Position numbers and translations under genes: made by a program
Notes under the pieces: generated by a model
Seen by the model: only the letters and a program-made list of their open reading frames with translations
Told to the model about the DNA's origin: nothing
Database searches by the model: none
Assembly (NCBI RefSeq): GCF_018860155.1
Contig: NZ_JAHKNI010000006.1
Span: 434,001 to 498,000 of the forward strand
Length of the DNA stretch: 64,000 nucleotides
Direction of reading: 5' to 3'
Origin: Nocardia albiluteola
GTDB taxonomy: Bacteria > Actinomycetota > Actinomycetes > Mycobacteriales > Mycobacteriaceae
Part shown: piece after piece, positions 41,263 to 49,136 of the stretch
Layout of the letters: each line of letters opens with the position of its first letter
How positions within the stretch are numbered: the stretch's first letter is position 1

Positions 41263-42228
41263 GTGGAATCCGACTTCGACGAGCTCGACCGCCGGCTGCT
41301 GCACGCCCTGCAGCTCGACGGGCGGGCCCCGTTCAGCACCATCGCGGAGGTGCTCGGTGTGTCGGACCGGACGATCGCCCGCCGGTACGCCCGCCTGCGG
41401 TCTATGGGTGCGGTGCGGGTGTTCTGGGCGGTCGACCCGATCGCATTGGGCGCGATGTGGTGGTTCCTGCGGGTGCGTTGCGCGCCCGCCGCGGCGTTTC
41501 CGGTAGCCGAGGCGCTCGCCCGGCGATCGGACACCTCCTGGGTGAGCCTGTCGTCCGGCGGCACCGAGATCACGTGCGTGGTCCGGGCCGACAACGCGGC
41601 GGACAGCGAGGCGCTGCTGCTGGCGAAGCTGCCCCGTACCTCGCGGGTGGAGGGTGTCACCGCGCACTCGGTGCTGCATGCCTTCTACGGCGGTGCGGAC
41701 AGCCTGATCGCCAAGTTCGGCGTGCTGACCGAGGCGGAGATCGCGCGACTGCGCCCGCCGCCGATGCGTTTGCGACCGGGACCGGTGCACCTCGACGACG
41801 GCGACCGGAAACTGCTCGCCGCCCTGGGCGCCGACGGACGGACCGAGCTCGAGCAGCTGGCCGCGGTGACCGGCTGGTCGCCGACGACGGTCCGGCGGCG
41901 GATGACCGAGCTGCGCGAGCGCGGGGTGCTGTACCAGGACATCGATATCGACCTGCGTCTGTTCGGCACCGGCACCCGGACGCTGCTGTGGCTCTCGGTC
42001 GCCCCCGCGCACCTCGAGCGGGCCGGTGCGGCGCTGGCCCAGCATCCCGAGGTCGCGTTCGCCGCCGCCACGACCGGCCCGACCAACCTCTACGCCAGCG
42101 TCGTGTGCGCGAACCAGCGCGAGCTGTACCGATACCTGACCACCCGGGTGGCCGCGCTGCCCGCCATCACCCACATCGAGACCGCCCCGGTGATCAAGAC
42201 CGTCAAGCAGGCTGCGAACCGGCTGTAG
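41263..42228 (+). CDS. Lrp/AsnC-type regulator with tandem HTH-RAM units
   Basis: The 321-residue product is twice the normal Lrp length. It has an N-terminal AsnC HTH (LDRRLLHALQLDGRAPFSTI, VSDRTIARRYARLRSMG), an effector-binding ferredoxin-like domain, then a second HTH (LDDGDRKLLAALGADGRTEL, SPTTVRRRMTELRERG) and a second ligand domain (TLLWLSVAPAHLERAGAAL). Double units occur in actinobacteria and are presumed to fold as an internal dimer. Start GTG 41263 chosen because the palindrome at 41230-41244 would otherwise lie in the coding region; ATG 41206 is the alternative. It is divergent from the FAD monooxygenase. Confidence 0.88.
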   Translation: MESDFDELDRRLLHALQLDGRAPFSTIAEVLGVSDRTIARRYARLRSMGAVRVFWAVDPIALGAMWWFLRVRCAPAAAFPVAEALARRSDTSWVSLSSGGTEITCVVRADNAADSEALLLAKLPRTSRVEGVTAHSVLHAFYGGADSLIAKFGVLTEAEIARLRPPPMRLRPGPVHLDDGDRKLLAALGADGRTELEQLAAVTGWSPTTVRRRMTELRERGVLYQDIDIDLRLFGTGTRTLLWLSVAPAHLERAGAALAQHPEVAFAAATTGPTNLYASVVCANQRELYRYLTTRVAALPAITHIETAPVIKTVKQAANRL

Positions 42229-42235
42229 CGCCGGG

Positions 42236-43171
42236 TTATTCGGTCGCCTTCAGGAGTTCGGCGGTGGCGTCCCACAGCCTGCTCTCCCGCGCGCGGTCGA
42301 CGGCGAACGGCCGCACGTCACGCTCCCTGTCGACGACCACGAACGCGCCGTCGCGCAGGTGCGACCAGCGGTCGTCCAGGGCGACGGAGGCCAGGGCCGG
42401 GCCGGAGGTCCGTGGCGCCGACACTCCGGGGATTCTCCCCACCCCTCGGGCGGCACGCTGCAGTGCAGGGCTCGCCGCGCGCCCCAGGCCGGTACCCGGC
42501 ATGAAGCCCGGTTCGAAGACGATCACCGAGACACCCTGTGGCACATGCCGTTGGAGCTCGTGGGCATAGTAGAGGATCGCCAGCTTGGAATTCGAGTAGG
42601 CGAGGCCGCCGGTCCGCATCGAGGGGGACACCCCGGCCGCTGCGGGCCGTGCCAGCTCGATCGGGTCCCGCCACTCCGCGGCCGCAACACCCAGGATTCG
42701 GCGCGGGAGATTCTCGTAATAGGTGTTCGAGCCCAGCAGGACGATGCGCGCGGGGGCGGACAACGAGTCGACCAGATCGCCGATCAGCTGCGCGTGGGCC
42801 AGGTGGTTCACCGCGAAGGTCAGCTCGTAGCCGTCCGCCGAGGCGGTGCGGGTATCCAGCACCGAGACCCCGGCGTTGGCCACCAGCCCGCGCAGCGGGC
42901 GAACGGTGTTCGCGCCGAGCAGATCTCGGACCTGCCCGACCGCGGCCCGCACCTCGGCCAGCCGCCCGAGATCGCAGCCGACCGCGTGCGCGTCGGCACC
43001 CGCGGCCCGCGCCGCGTCGGCGACCTCGGCCAGGGCGGCGCCGGGCCGCCCGACGAGGATCAGGTCGGGGCGTTGCGCCGCGGGCCGATTGGCCATCGCC
43101 AGCGTCGCGGCACGCCCCAAACCGCCGGTCGGGCCGGTGATCAGAATGGTTCCCGGGTCGATGGTCGACAT
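42236..43171 (-). CDS. SDR-family oxidoreductase
   Basis: A 311-residue extended-type short-chain dehydrogenase: ILITGPTGGLGRAATLAMA, Arg in LVGRPGAAL (NADP preference), GLVANAGV, a Ser region VLLGSNTYY, and the Tyr-Lys pair YSNSKLAILYYAHEL. The C terminus carries an additional substrate lobe. Start ATG 43171 with GAGAGGGATC upstream; the frame continues a further 14 codons without support. It is divergent from the XRE regulator across 139 bp, an arrangement typical of regulator-target pairs. Confidence 0.9.
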   Translation of the reverse strand: MSTIDPGTILITGPTGGLGRAATLAMANRPAAQRPDLILVGRPGAALAEVADAARAAGADAHAVGCDLGRLAEVRAAVGQVRDLLGANTVRPLRGLVANAGVSVLDTRTASADGYELTFAVNHLAHAQLIGDLVDSLSAPARIVLLGSNTYYENLPRRILGVAAAEWRDPIELARPAAAGVSPSMRTGGLAYSNSKLAILYYAHELQRHVPQGVSVIVFEPGFMPGTGLGRAASPALQRAARGVGRIPGVSAPRTSGPALASVALDDRWSHLRDGAFVVVDRERDVRPFAVDRARESRLWDATAELLKATE

Positions 43172-43310
43172 GATCCCTCTCCGTTTCGATGACGGGTGGT
43201 TGTGGTCATGCATCGAGCGTCCGGCGCGCCCCGGCGGTCAGCCAGTCGTGCGTCTTTCCTGGGAAAGGCAGGGCCAGGATGGCCCCGCCGCAGTGTCGCA
43301 TACTGGACCG

Positions 43311-44159
43311 ATGGACATGCTGGAGCTCGGCAGCGCGCTGCGCGGCTGGCGCGACCGCATCGCTCCGGCGGCGGCCGGGGTCCCGGTCGGCGGTCGTCGG
43401 CGCGCCGCGGGGCTGCGCCGCGAGGAACTCGCTCAACTCGCCGGGATTTCCATCGACTACCTGACCAGGCTCGAGCAGGGACGCGCGACCACGCCGTCGG
43501 AGCAGGTCGTGGAATCGCTCGCGCGTGCGCTGCGGCTCACCGGCCCCGAACGAGAGCACATGTTCCGCCTGGCCGGACGCGTTCCGCCGGGACCGGGCGT
43601 GGTGCCCACCCGGATCACGCCCAGCGTGCAGCGCCTCCTGGATCGGTTCGCGTACACGCCGGTCGTCGTGTACGACGCCGCATGGAACCTGATCGTCGCC
43701 AACGCGCCGTACGACGCCCTGATGGGCCAGACCACGCACTGGACCGGGATCGAACGGAATGCCGTCTGGCGCAATCTCTTCGGGGCCGGCAACCGGACGG
43801 TGCGCACCCCGGCCGAGCAGGCGGAGTTCGTATCCGCGCTGGTGGCGGATCTGCGGATGACCGTCGCGAGATATCCGGACGATTCCCGGCTGCGCCGCCT
43901 CGTCGTCGAGCTGACCGCGGCCGGCCCGAAATTCACCGAGCTGTGGGAATCCGGCGCGGTCCCGCCTCCGCAACAGGAGCATTCGCTGCACAAGACCATC
44001 GCGCATCCCGACGTCGGGCCGATCACCCTGGACTGCGACGTTCTCATCGTTGCGGGCAGCGATCTGCGCATCATGGTCTACACGGCCGAACCGGGGAGCG
44101 AGGACGCGGACCGGCTCGCGATCGCGGCGGTACTCGGCACCCAAACCCTCACCGAATAG
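43311..44159 (+). CDS. XRE-family regulator with MmyB-like ligand domain
   Basis: A 282-residue protein with an N-terminal HTH_XRE (RAAGLRREELAQLAGISIDY, LTRLEQGRATTPS) and a C-terminal MmyB-like PAS-fold domain (TPVVVYDAAWNLIVANAPY, WRNLFGA, LIVAGSDLRIMVYTAEP). This architecture is common in actinobacteria and controls adjacent SDR or oxidoreductase genes in response to a small, possibly fatty, ligand. It is divergent from the SDR gene, which I infer to be its target. Start ATG 43311. Confidence 0.9.
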   Translation: MDMLELGSALRGWRDRIAPAAAGVPVGGRRRAAGLRREELAQLAGISIDYLTRLEQGRATTPSEQVVESLARALRLTGPEREHMFRLAGRVPPGPGVVPTRITPSVQRLLDRFAYTPVVVYDAAWNLIVANAPYDALMGQTTHWTGIERNAVWRNLFGAGNRTVRTPAEQAEFVSALVADLRMTVARYPDDSRLRRLVVELTAAGPKFTELWESGAVPPPQQEHSLHKTIAHPDVGPITLDCDVLIVAGSDLRIMVYTAEPGSEDADRLAIAAVLGTQTLTE

Positions 44160-44460
44160 CAGAGATTCCTCGGCGGCCGTGGCCGGTGGGAGGCCGGGAC
44201 GCGACCGGCGAAATTCTGTTCTCGCATATGCAAGATCGCTATTTCGGCCCCGTGCGGGGCGCCGGGGGAGGACGATGCTGAGGTATGTCCGCCAGCGTAT
44301 GTCGGTTCCCGGCATCGAGACTCGTCGGCCTACACGGACGAGCTCCTCGCCGAAATTCTGGGACCGGTACGCGATCGACGTGCTGCGGGCAGTCTGGTCC
44401 GCACCGAAAAGTATTGTGGTGGCGAACCTTTCACCGGATCACCAGAAGAAGAACAGCATC
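44160..44460 (+). other. Leader region before the terpene cyclase
   Basis: No separate gene is visible. In-frame with the cyclase, an ATG at 44275 follows the strong Shine-Dalgarno GGGGGAGGACG and would add 62 residues that look weakly protein-like. The sequence CGAAATTCTG occurs twice (about 44210 and 44350). Which ATG the cyclase really uses is open. Confidence 0.4.
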
Positions 44461-46041
44461 ATGCGACCTGTTACGCCCAGTCCCGCCCAGGCGGGCTGGC
44501 CCCGTGAACTCTTCCCCTCCGCCCTCGAATCCGCAACCGCACGGCTCCGTTCCGCCGTGACGGCCCGGATCGGCGCCGACGGCGCGGTTCGCGACCCCTG
44601 CCACAGCCGGATCCTGGAATCCATACTGGCGCTGAACCTCTTGGAACGGACCGGGTTGGCGCCCGAGCGGCGCATCCGCCTCATCGACTACCTGTGCGCC
44701 CAGACGCCCGCGGATCCACTGGATCGGCTCCTGCTCGACCTGGCCCTCACCCGCGCCGAGGTCGAGGGCGCACCCAGGGGACTGGCCGAGGCGTTCCTCG
44801 TCCAGGCGCCCCAGTTCACCGGGGCGCGCAAACAGGCCATGTTCGACGCGATCTTCGCGCTGTACGGCCTGCCTCCCGGCGGCCCGCTCGACACCGCTGG
44901 TTTCAGCCTCGCGGGCCTGCACTGCTGGGCCGTCGCACAGGTCACCGCCGTGAAGATCGTGCTCGCGGATGCCACCGGGCAGTCCGATCGGATCGGCGAC
45001 GAGGACGTCCGGATTCTGCTGGAAACCCAACACGGGAGCCATGTTTGGGAGAGCAACGTCCTGATCTTCCTGTGGGTGCTGCACGCCCTGCACCGCCTGC
45101 CCGGCACGAAAGACGTTGTGACCGACGGAGTCGCGAAGGTCATGGAACACCAGCGCGCGGACGGCGGCATGCCCTTCGTCAGCGACACCGACACCTGGTG
45201 CACCGCAACCGCCGGCGTGGCCTTGGCCGCCGCCCAGGCGCCCCGTCACGTCCTGGACGCGGTCGCCTCGAATCTGGTGTCCCGGCAGCAGCCCGGCGGT
45301 GGCTGGTCCTACACGGACCTATCCTGGCAGACCGACGTCGACGACACCTCGGTCGCGGTGCAATTCCTGCACGGCCTCGATGCCGGCCGATACCGTGAAC
45401 AGATCGCCCGCGGCAGGCGGTCGCTGCTGGCGGTCCGCAACCCGGACGGCGGATTTCCCACATATATCGCCGGCGCGGAGTCCGAGGCCTGCATGACGGC
45501 CGCCGCCGTCGACGCGCTCACCCCGGACTGGCACCGTCACGCCGAGGCCATCACCACCGGGCTGGAATACCTGGCGCGCCAGCAGAGCCCGGACGGATCC
45601 TTCCCGCCGGACTGGTCCAGCAGCAGGCACCACACCGTGTTCCGCGCTCTGCTCGCCGCGACGCGCAATCCCGGTCATCGCCCCGCCTCGCTGCGGACGA
45701 TGACCGATCGGATCATGACCCTCGTGCTCGACGGGCAGCACGCCGATGGTGGCTGGGGACAACAGGATGGCCGGGCCAGCGATCCGATCAGTACCGCATA
45801 CGCGCTCGTTGCCGTGTGCCGGCAGGACGATCCGGCGCCCGCGGCACGCGCGGTGGCCTACCTTCTCGAACACCAGCGGGACGACGGCACCATCGGTTCG
45901 ATCTCCGACTCGATCGGGCCGCGGCCACTGCGCTTCACCGTCCCGGTGCTGGCCGACATCTTCACGCTGCTGGCGCTGGGCCATCTGACCCGCCGCCTGG
46001 GCGCGCCCGGTGATCCCGCGTCGGGGGAGCGGGCGATTTGA
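44461..46041 (+). CDS. Class II terpene cyclase (squalene-hopene cyclase fold, DxDD)
   Basis: A 526-residue alpha-barrel protein. Its DVDDTS (D292-V-D-D295) is the proton-donating DxDD of class II diterpene and squalene-hopene cyclases. QW-type repeats frame it: QRADGGMPF, QQPGGGWSYTDLSW, NPDGGFPTY, QQSPDGSFPPDW, QHADGGWGQQD and QRDDGTIG. There is no DDxxD class I motif. The length and single DxDD fit bacterial class II diterpene (halimadienyl/labdane diphosphate-type) cyclases rather than the longer 630-residue hopene cyclases. A prenyl diphosphate is the expected substrate. Alternative start at 44275. No prenyl synthase or P450 is adjacent, only a methyltransferase. Confidence 0.85.
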   Translation: MRPVTPSPAQAGWPRELFPSALESATARLRSAVTARIGADGAVRDPCHSRILESILALNLLERTGLAPERRIRLIDYLCAQTPADPLDRLLLDLALTRAEVEGAPRGLAEAFLVQAPQFTGARKQAMFDAIFALYGLPPGGPLDTAGFSLAGLHCWAVAQVTAVKIVLADATGQSDRIGDEDVRILLETQHGSHVWESNVLIFLWVLHALHRLPGTKDVVTDGVAKVMEHQRADGGMPFVSDTDTWCTATAGVALAAAQAPRHVLDAVASNLVSRQQPGGGWSYTDLSWQTDVDDTSVAVQFLHGLDAGRYREQIARGRRSLLAVRNPDGGFPTYIAGAESEACMTAAAVDALTPDWHRHAEAITTGLEYLARQQSPDGSFPPDWSSSRHHTVFRALLAATRNPGHRPASLRTMTDRIMTLVLDGQHADGGWGQQDGRASDPISTAYALVAVCRQDDPAPAARAVAYLLEHQRDDGTIGSISDSIGPRPLRFTVPVLADIFTLLALGHLTRRLGAPGDPASGERAI

Positions 46042-46273
46042 GAGTCTCGGCCGGCGGCTAACGTATTGGTCGAACACACCGATTACCGGATCGAACTCGT
46101 TGTCGCGCAGCGATCTCGACCGCGGTGTCGATCGGACTGGATTCCCCGCGTAGAGAGGGGCGAACCGGGAATATCCTGGCGTCGTGCACTCCGCGATTCG
46201 TCACGCGAGGATTTCAGTTCGATGTGGTGAGATCGGCAGATCGTGCGCGACGACCCGTGGAAAGAGGAACATC

Positions 46274-47116
46274 ATGTCCGATAGCAGCAGCCGGATCGGT
46301 TCGGGGCTGCCGACCACTATCGACACCACCAAGGCACACGAGGCGCGCTTCTACGATTACTGGCTCGGGGGTGTGGACAACTACCAGGCCGACCGAGTCC
46401 TGGGCGACGAGATCGCCACCCACGTCCCGGATATTCGCACGATGGTGCGCCACAATCGCGCCTTCCTCGGTCGCGCGGTGCGCTATGCGATCAGTGAACT
46501 GGGCATCACGCAATTCCTCGACATCGGTACCGGCCTGCCGACCGCCCGCAATACGCACGAGGTGGCCCAGGAGGTGAATCCGGCCGCGCGCGTCGTCTAC
46601 GTGGACAAGGATCCGCTGGTGCTCGCGCACGCCCGTGCGCTGATGGGTAGCACCGACGAGGGCAGGACCGCATTCATCCACGCCGATCTGTACGACCCGG
46701 AGTCGATCCTGAACAATCCGGTGCTGCACGAGGTTCTGGACATGGATCGCCCGATCGCCCTGACGCTGACCATGATCATGATGTACTTCCGCGATGCGCA
46801 GGATCCGCAGGGCATCATCGCACGACTGCTGAAGGCGATGCCCTCGGGCAGCAGCCTGACGATCAGTCATCCCACTGCGGAGTTCAATCCCGCCGCGACC
46901 GAGCGGGCGGTACAGGCCTGCGAGCGAGCGGGAATTCCGATGAACCCCCGCACCCGCGCCGAGACCGAAAAGCTTTTCGCCGGAACGGAACTCGTCGAGC
47001 CGGGCATCGTCACCCTCGAGAGGTGGCACCCGGAGCTCGCCGAAAAGCCGCTGTACGAGGACGGTCCCGACACCGGGAACGCCTGGATCTGGGCGGGCAT
47101 GGGCCGCAAGCCCTGA
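46274..47116 (+). CDS. SAM-dependent methyltransferase (DUF574 type)
   Basis: A 280-residue protein of the Methyltransf_19 (DUF574) family: PTTIDTTKAHEARFYDYWLG, GVDNYQADR, the SAM-binding QFLDIGTGLPTARNTHE and YVDKDPLVLAHARALM, and SGSSLTISHPT. The family is expanded in Streptomyces and Nocardia, substrates unknown. Start ATG 46274 with AAAGAGGAAC upstream. It follows the terpene cyclase by 232 bp in the same direction and is closed by a hairpin at 47135. Joint function with the cyclase is a guess from position only. Confidence 0.92.
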   Translation: MSDSSSRIGSGLPTTIDTTKAHEARFYDYWLGGVDNYQADRVLGDEIATHVPDIRTMVRHNRAFLGRAVRYAISELGITQFLDIGTGLPTARNTHEVAQEVNPAARVVYVDKDPLVLAHARALMGSTDEGRTAFIHADLYDPESILNNPVLHEVLDMDRPIALTLTMIMMYFRDAQDPQGIIARLLKAMPSGSSLTISHPTAEFNPAATERAVQACERAGIPMNPRTRAETEKLFAGTELVEPGIVTLERWHPELAEKPLYEDGPDTGNAWIWAGMGRKP

Positions 47117-47134
47117 TCGCCTCCCTCACGCGAA

Positions 47135-47172
47135 GCAGCACCCCGAGCCTTGCCGGGGCCTCGGGGTGCTGC
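47135..47172. terminator. Bidirectional hairpin terminator
   Basis: A perfect 13-bp stem (47135-47147 GCAGCACCCCGAG with 47160-47172) and a 12-nt loop lie between the methyltransferase and the converging TIM-barrel gene. It can serve both directions. Confidence 0.8.
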
Positions 47173-47261
47173 GGTATAGGGCGCGCCGGAGACCCGCTGC
47201 GCGAGAACCGGTTCGGTGGCGCGGCCGAACCGGGTTCGTTGCTGCCCGGGCCAGGTCCGCG

Positions 47262-48299
47262 CTAGCGCCGGGCCCGTTCGCGGTAGTGCTCGGCAACGGC
47301 GGTGAAGGCCGCCTTGGGTTCCCAGGGCATATCGGGGTAGGTGTCGCCGTGGCGGCCCTCGAGGACCTTCACGATGCCCAGGCCCGCCAGGTCGAGGTCG
47401 TCGCGGGGGTCGCCGTCGGGCCGGTGGGGGTGGCTGTACAGGGCGAAGAGGAAGACGAAGGTGCTGTCGACGCCCTCGGAATCGAAGATCTCCAGTAGCT
47501 CGCTGAGATAGGCCGCCTGCCCCTCCTCGTCCCGGATGTAGGTGCCGTCCAGGCGAATCGGGGCGCCGGTGGCCTCGTCGTATTCGACGATCTCCATGCT
47601 GCGGGGCGCGGAGTCGGGCGCGCCGCGCCAGGTGGCCGCGCCGAAGCCGGTGATCGCCAGCGGTTTACCCTGCGCGACGAGGGTGCGCACGCCGTCCCGG
47701 AACTGGCCGGCTACCTCGGCGGACCGGATCAGCTCGATCGAAATGATATCGAAGCGGGACCAGTCGATCCGTTCGAAAGGTATGGCGGCGTAGGTGATTC
47801 GGCCGCCGAATCGGGCGCGGATCAGCGTGACCGCCTCGGCGAGGAATTCGTCGAGGCGGGCGCTGACCGCGGCCAGGAGCGCGGGACGGTCGCCCGGATC
47901 GGCGAACAGCCGGTCGACGCGGTCCATGGGGTCGTCGCCGGGCAGGAAGCCGGGATTCATCAGGGTCAGTTCGACTCCGGTGACGAAGACGACCTCGGCG
48001 CCCGAATCGCGAAGCCGCTCGGCGCGTTCCGCGCAGTCGGCGAACAGCGACAGCATCTCTTCCCTCGTCCGCTCGAGCGGGTACGGCGAGTACCAGATCT
48101 CCAGTCCGAGCTCGGCGGCGTAGCGGGCGGCCAGATCCAGCCGCTCCGGATCGCCGCCGGTGATCTGGACGGCCGTGCAGTGCAGGTCGTCGCGGATGAT
48201 CTCCAGCTCCCGCCGGACGATCGCCGGATCGAACTCCTCCCGCGAGGTGCCGCCCCGGCCGATGAAGCCGGTGTCGTACGTCATTCCCTTGCCACGCAT
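47262..48299 (-). CDS. TIM-barrel-like protein of unknown function with divergent TetR
   Basis: A 345-residue soluble protein: MTYDTGFIGRGGTSREEFDP, HCTAVQITGGDPERLDLAAR, LGLEIWYSPYPLERTREEM, VFVTGVELTLMNPGFLPGDD, a glycosidase-like ITYAAIPFERIDWSRFDII, and FGAATWRGAPDSAPRSMEIV. The alternation of strands ending in Glu/Asp resembles a glycoside-hydrolase barrel. Homologues have, as far as I recall, been labelled abortive phage infection proteins in databases, without experimental support known to me. Start ATG 48299 (GAGAGGAC upstream); ATG 48284 is an alternative. It is divergent from a TetR gene over tandem 16-bp repeats. Confidence 0.7.
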   Translation of the reverse strand: MRGKGMTYDTGFIGRGGTSREEFDPAIVRRELEIIRDDLHCTAVQITGGDPERLDLAARYAAELGLEIWYSPYPLERTREEMLSLFADCAERAERLRDSGAEVVFVTGVELTLMNPGFLPGDDPMDRVDRLFADPGDRPALLAAVSARLDEFLAEAVTLIRARFGGRITYAAIPFERIDWSRFDIISIELIRSAEVAGQFRDGVRTLVAQGKPLAITGFGAATWRGAPDSAPRSMEIVEYDEATGAPIRLDGTYIRDEEGQAAYLSELLEIFDSEGVDSTFVFLFALYSHPHRPDGDPRDDLDLAGLGIVKVLEGRHGDTYPDMPWEPKAAFTAVAEHYRERARR

Positions 48300-48348
48300 C
48301 CGCGTTGTCCTCTCTGTCGGTACGACGCCAGCGTAAACGGAAAAAGTG

Positions 48349-48380
48349 CGTGCACGCAAGATTTCGTGCACGCAAGATTT
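48349..48380. promoter_or_regulatory. Tandem 16-bp repeats, probable TetR operator
   Basis: CGTGCACGCAAGATTT occurs twice back to back (48349-48364 and 48365-48380) between the divergent TetR and TIM-barrel genes. The first contains, with its left flank, the palindrome GCGTGCACGC. It ends 16 bp before the TetR GTG, so the regulator should control itself and the neighbour. Confidence 0.75.
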
Positions 48381-48396
48381 ATGGCATGATGATCCG

Positions 48397-49047
48397 GTGA
48401 CGAGACCCGGACTGCGCGAGCGAAAGAAGCAGGCCACCCGCGAGGCCCTGCGGGAGGCGGCCCTGCGGCTGGCGCTGGAACGCGGGCCGGACCAGGTGCG
48501 CGTGGACGACATCGCCGCGGCGGCCGGCGTCTCGCCGCGCACCTACAACAACTACTTCGCCAGCCGCGAGCAGGCGATCGTCGCGGCCGTCACCGCGGAA
48601 AGGGAGGCGCGGGTCGCCGCCGCGGTCACCGCCCGCGACGAGCTGCCGCTGGCCGCTGCCGTCGTCGAGGCGATCGTGGAGCAGTACACCGATCCGGGCG
48701 AGCGCGGTCGCGAGGCACTCGTGCTGATCACGACGAATCCCGCACTGCGCGAGGCGTTTCTCGGGACGACGGCCGCGATCGAACACCCACTGGCGGCGGC
48801 GATCGGGAGTCGGCTGCGCGGAATCGATGCGAATGTGGCCGCGGATCCGAATGGCGGAACGGACGCGTGCGAGCTCACCGCACGAGTGCTGGCAGCCGCC
48901 GTCGTGGCGGCGATCCGTGTCGCGCTCGAGCGGTGGGTGACCCAGACGTCGGCGCCCGGCGGCTTCGTCGTCGTCACCGGTTCGCTGCCGGAGTTGCTCC
49001 GTGCCGCGCTCGCCCCGCTCGAACCGGCGCTCGCCGCCGCCGAATAA
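48397..49047 (+). CDS. TetR-family regulator
   Basis: A 216-residue protein with an N-terminal TetR HTH (KKQATREALREAALRLALE, VDDIAAAAGVSPRTYNNYF) and an all-helical Ala-rich C-terminal ligand domain. The YNNYF recognition helix follows the usual Y-x-x-F spacing. Start GTG 48397. It is divergent from the TIM-barrel gene, and the tandem 16-bp element between them is the likely operator. The ligand is unknown. Confidence 0.92.
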   Translation: MTRPGLRERKKQATREALREAALRLALERGPDQVRVDDIAAAAGVSPRTYNNYFASREQAIVAAVTAEREARVAAAVTARDELPLAAAVVEAIVEQYTDPGERGREALVLITTNPALREAFLGTTAAIEHPLAAAIGSRLRGIDANVAADPNGGTDACELTARVLAAAVVAAIRVALERWVTQTSAPGGFVVVTGSLPELLRAALAPLEPALAAAE

Positions 49048-49136
49048 CGCAACACCCGCCGAAACGCCGCGCGATACCGGCCGGTGCTGTTCGTGTCTGC
49101 TGGTGGCGGCCGCGGGTGCACGGTAGCGTTCGGGGG

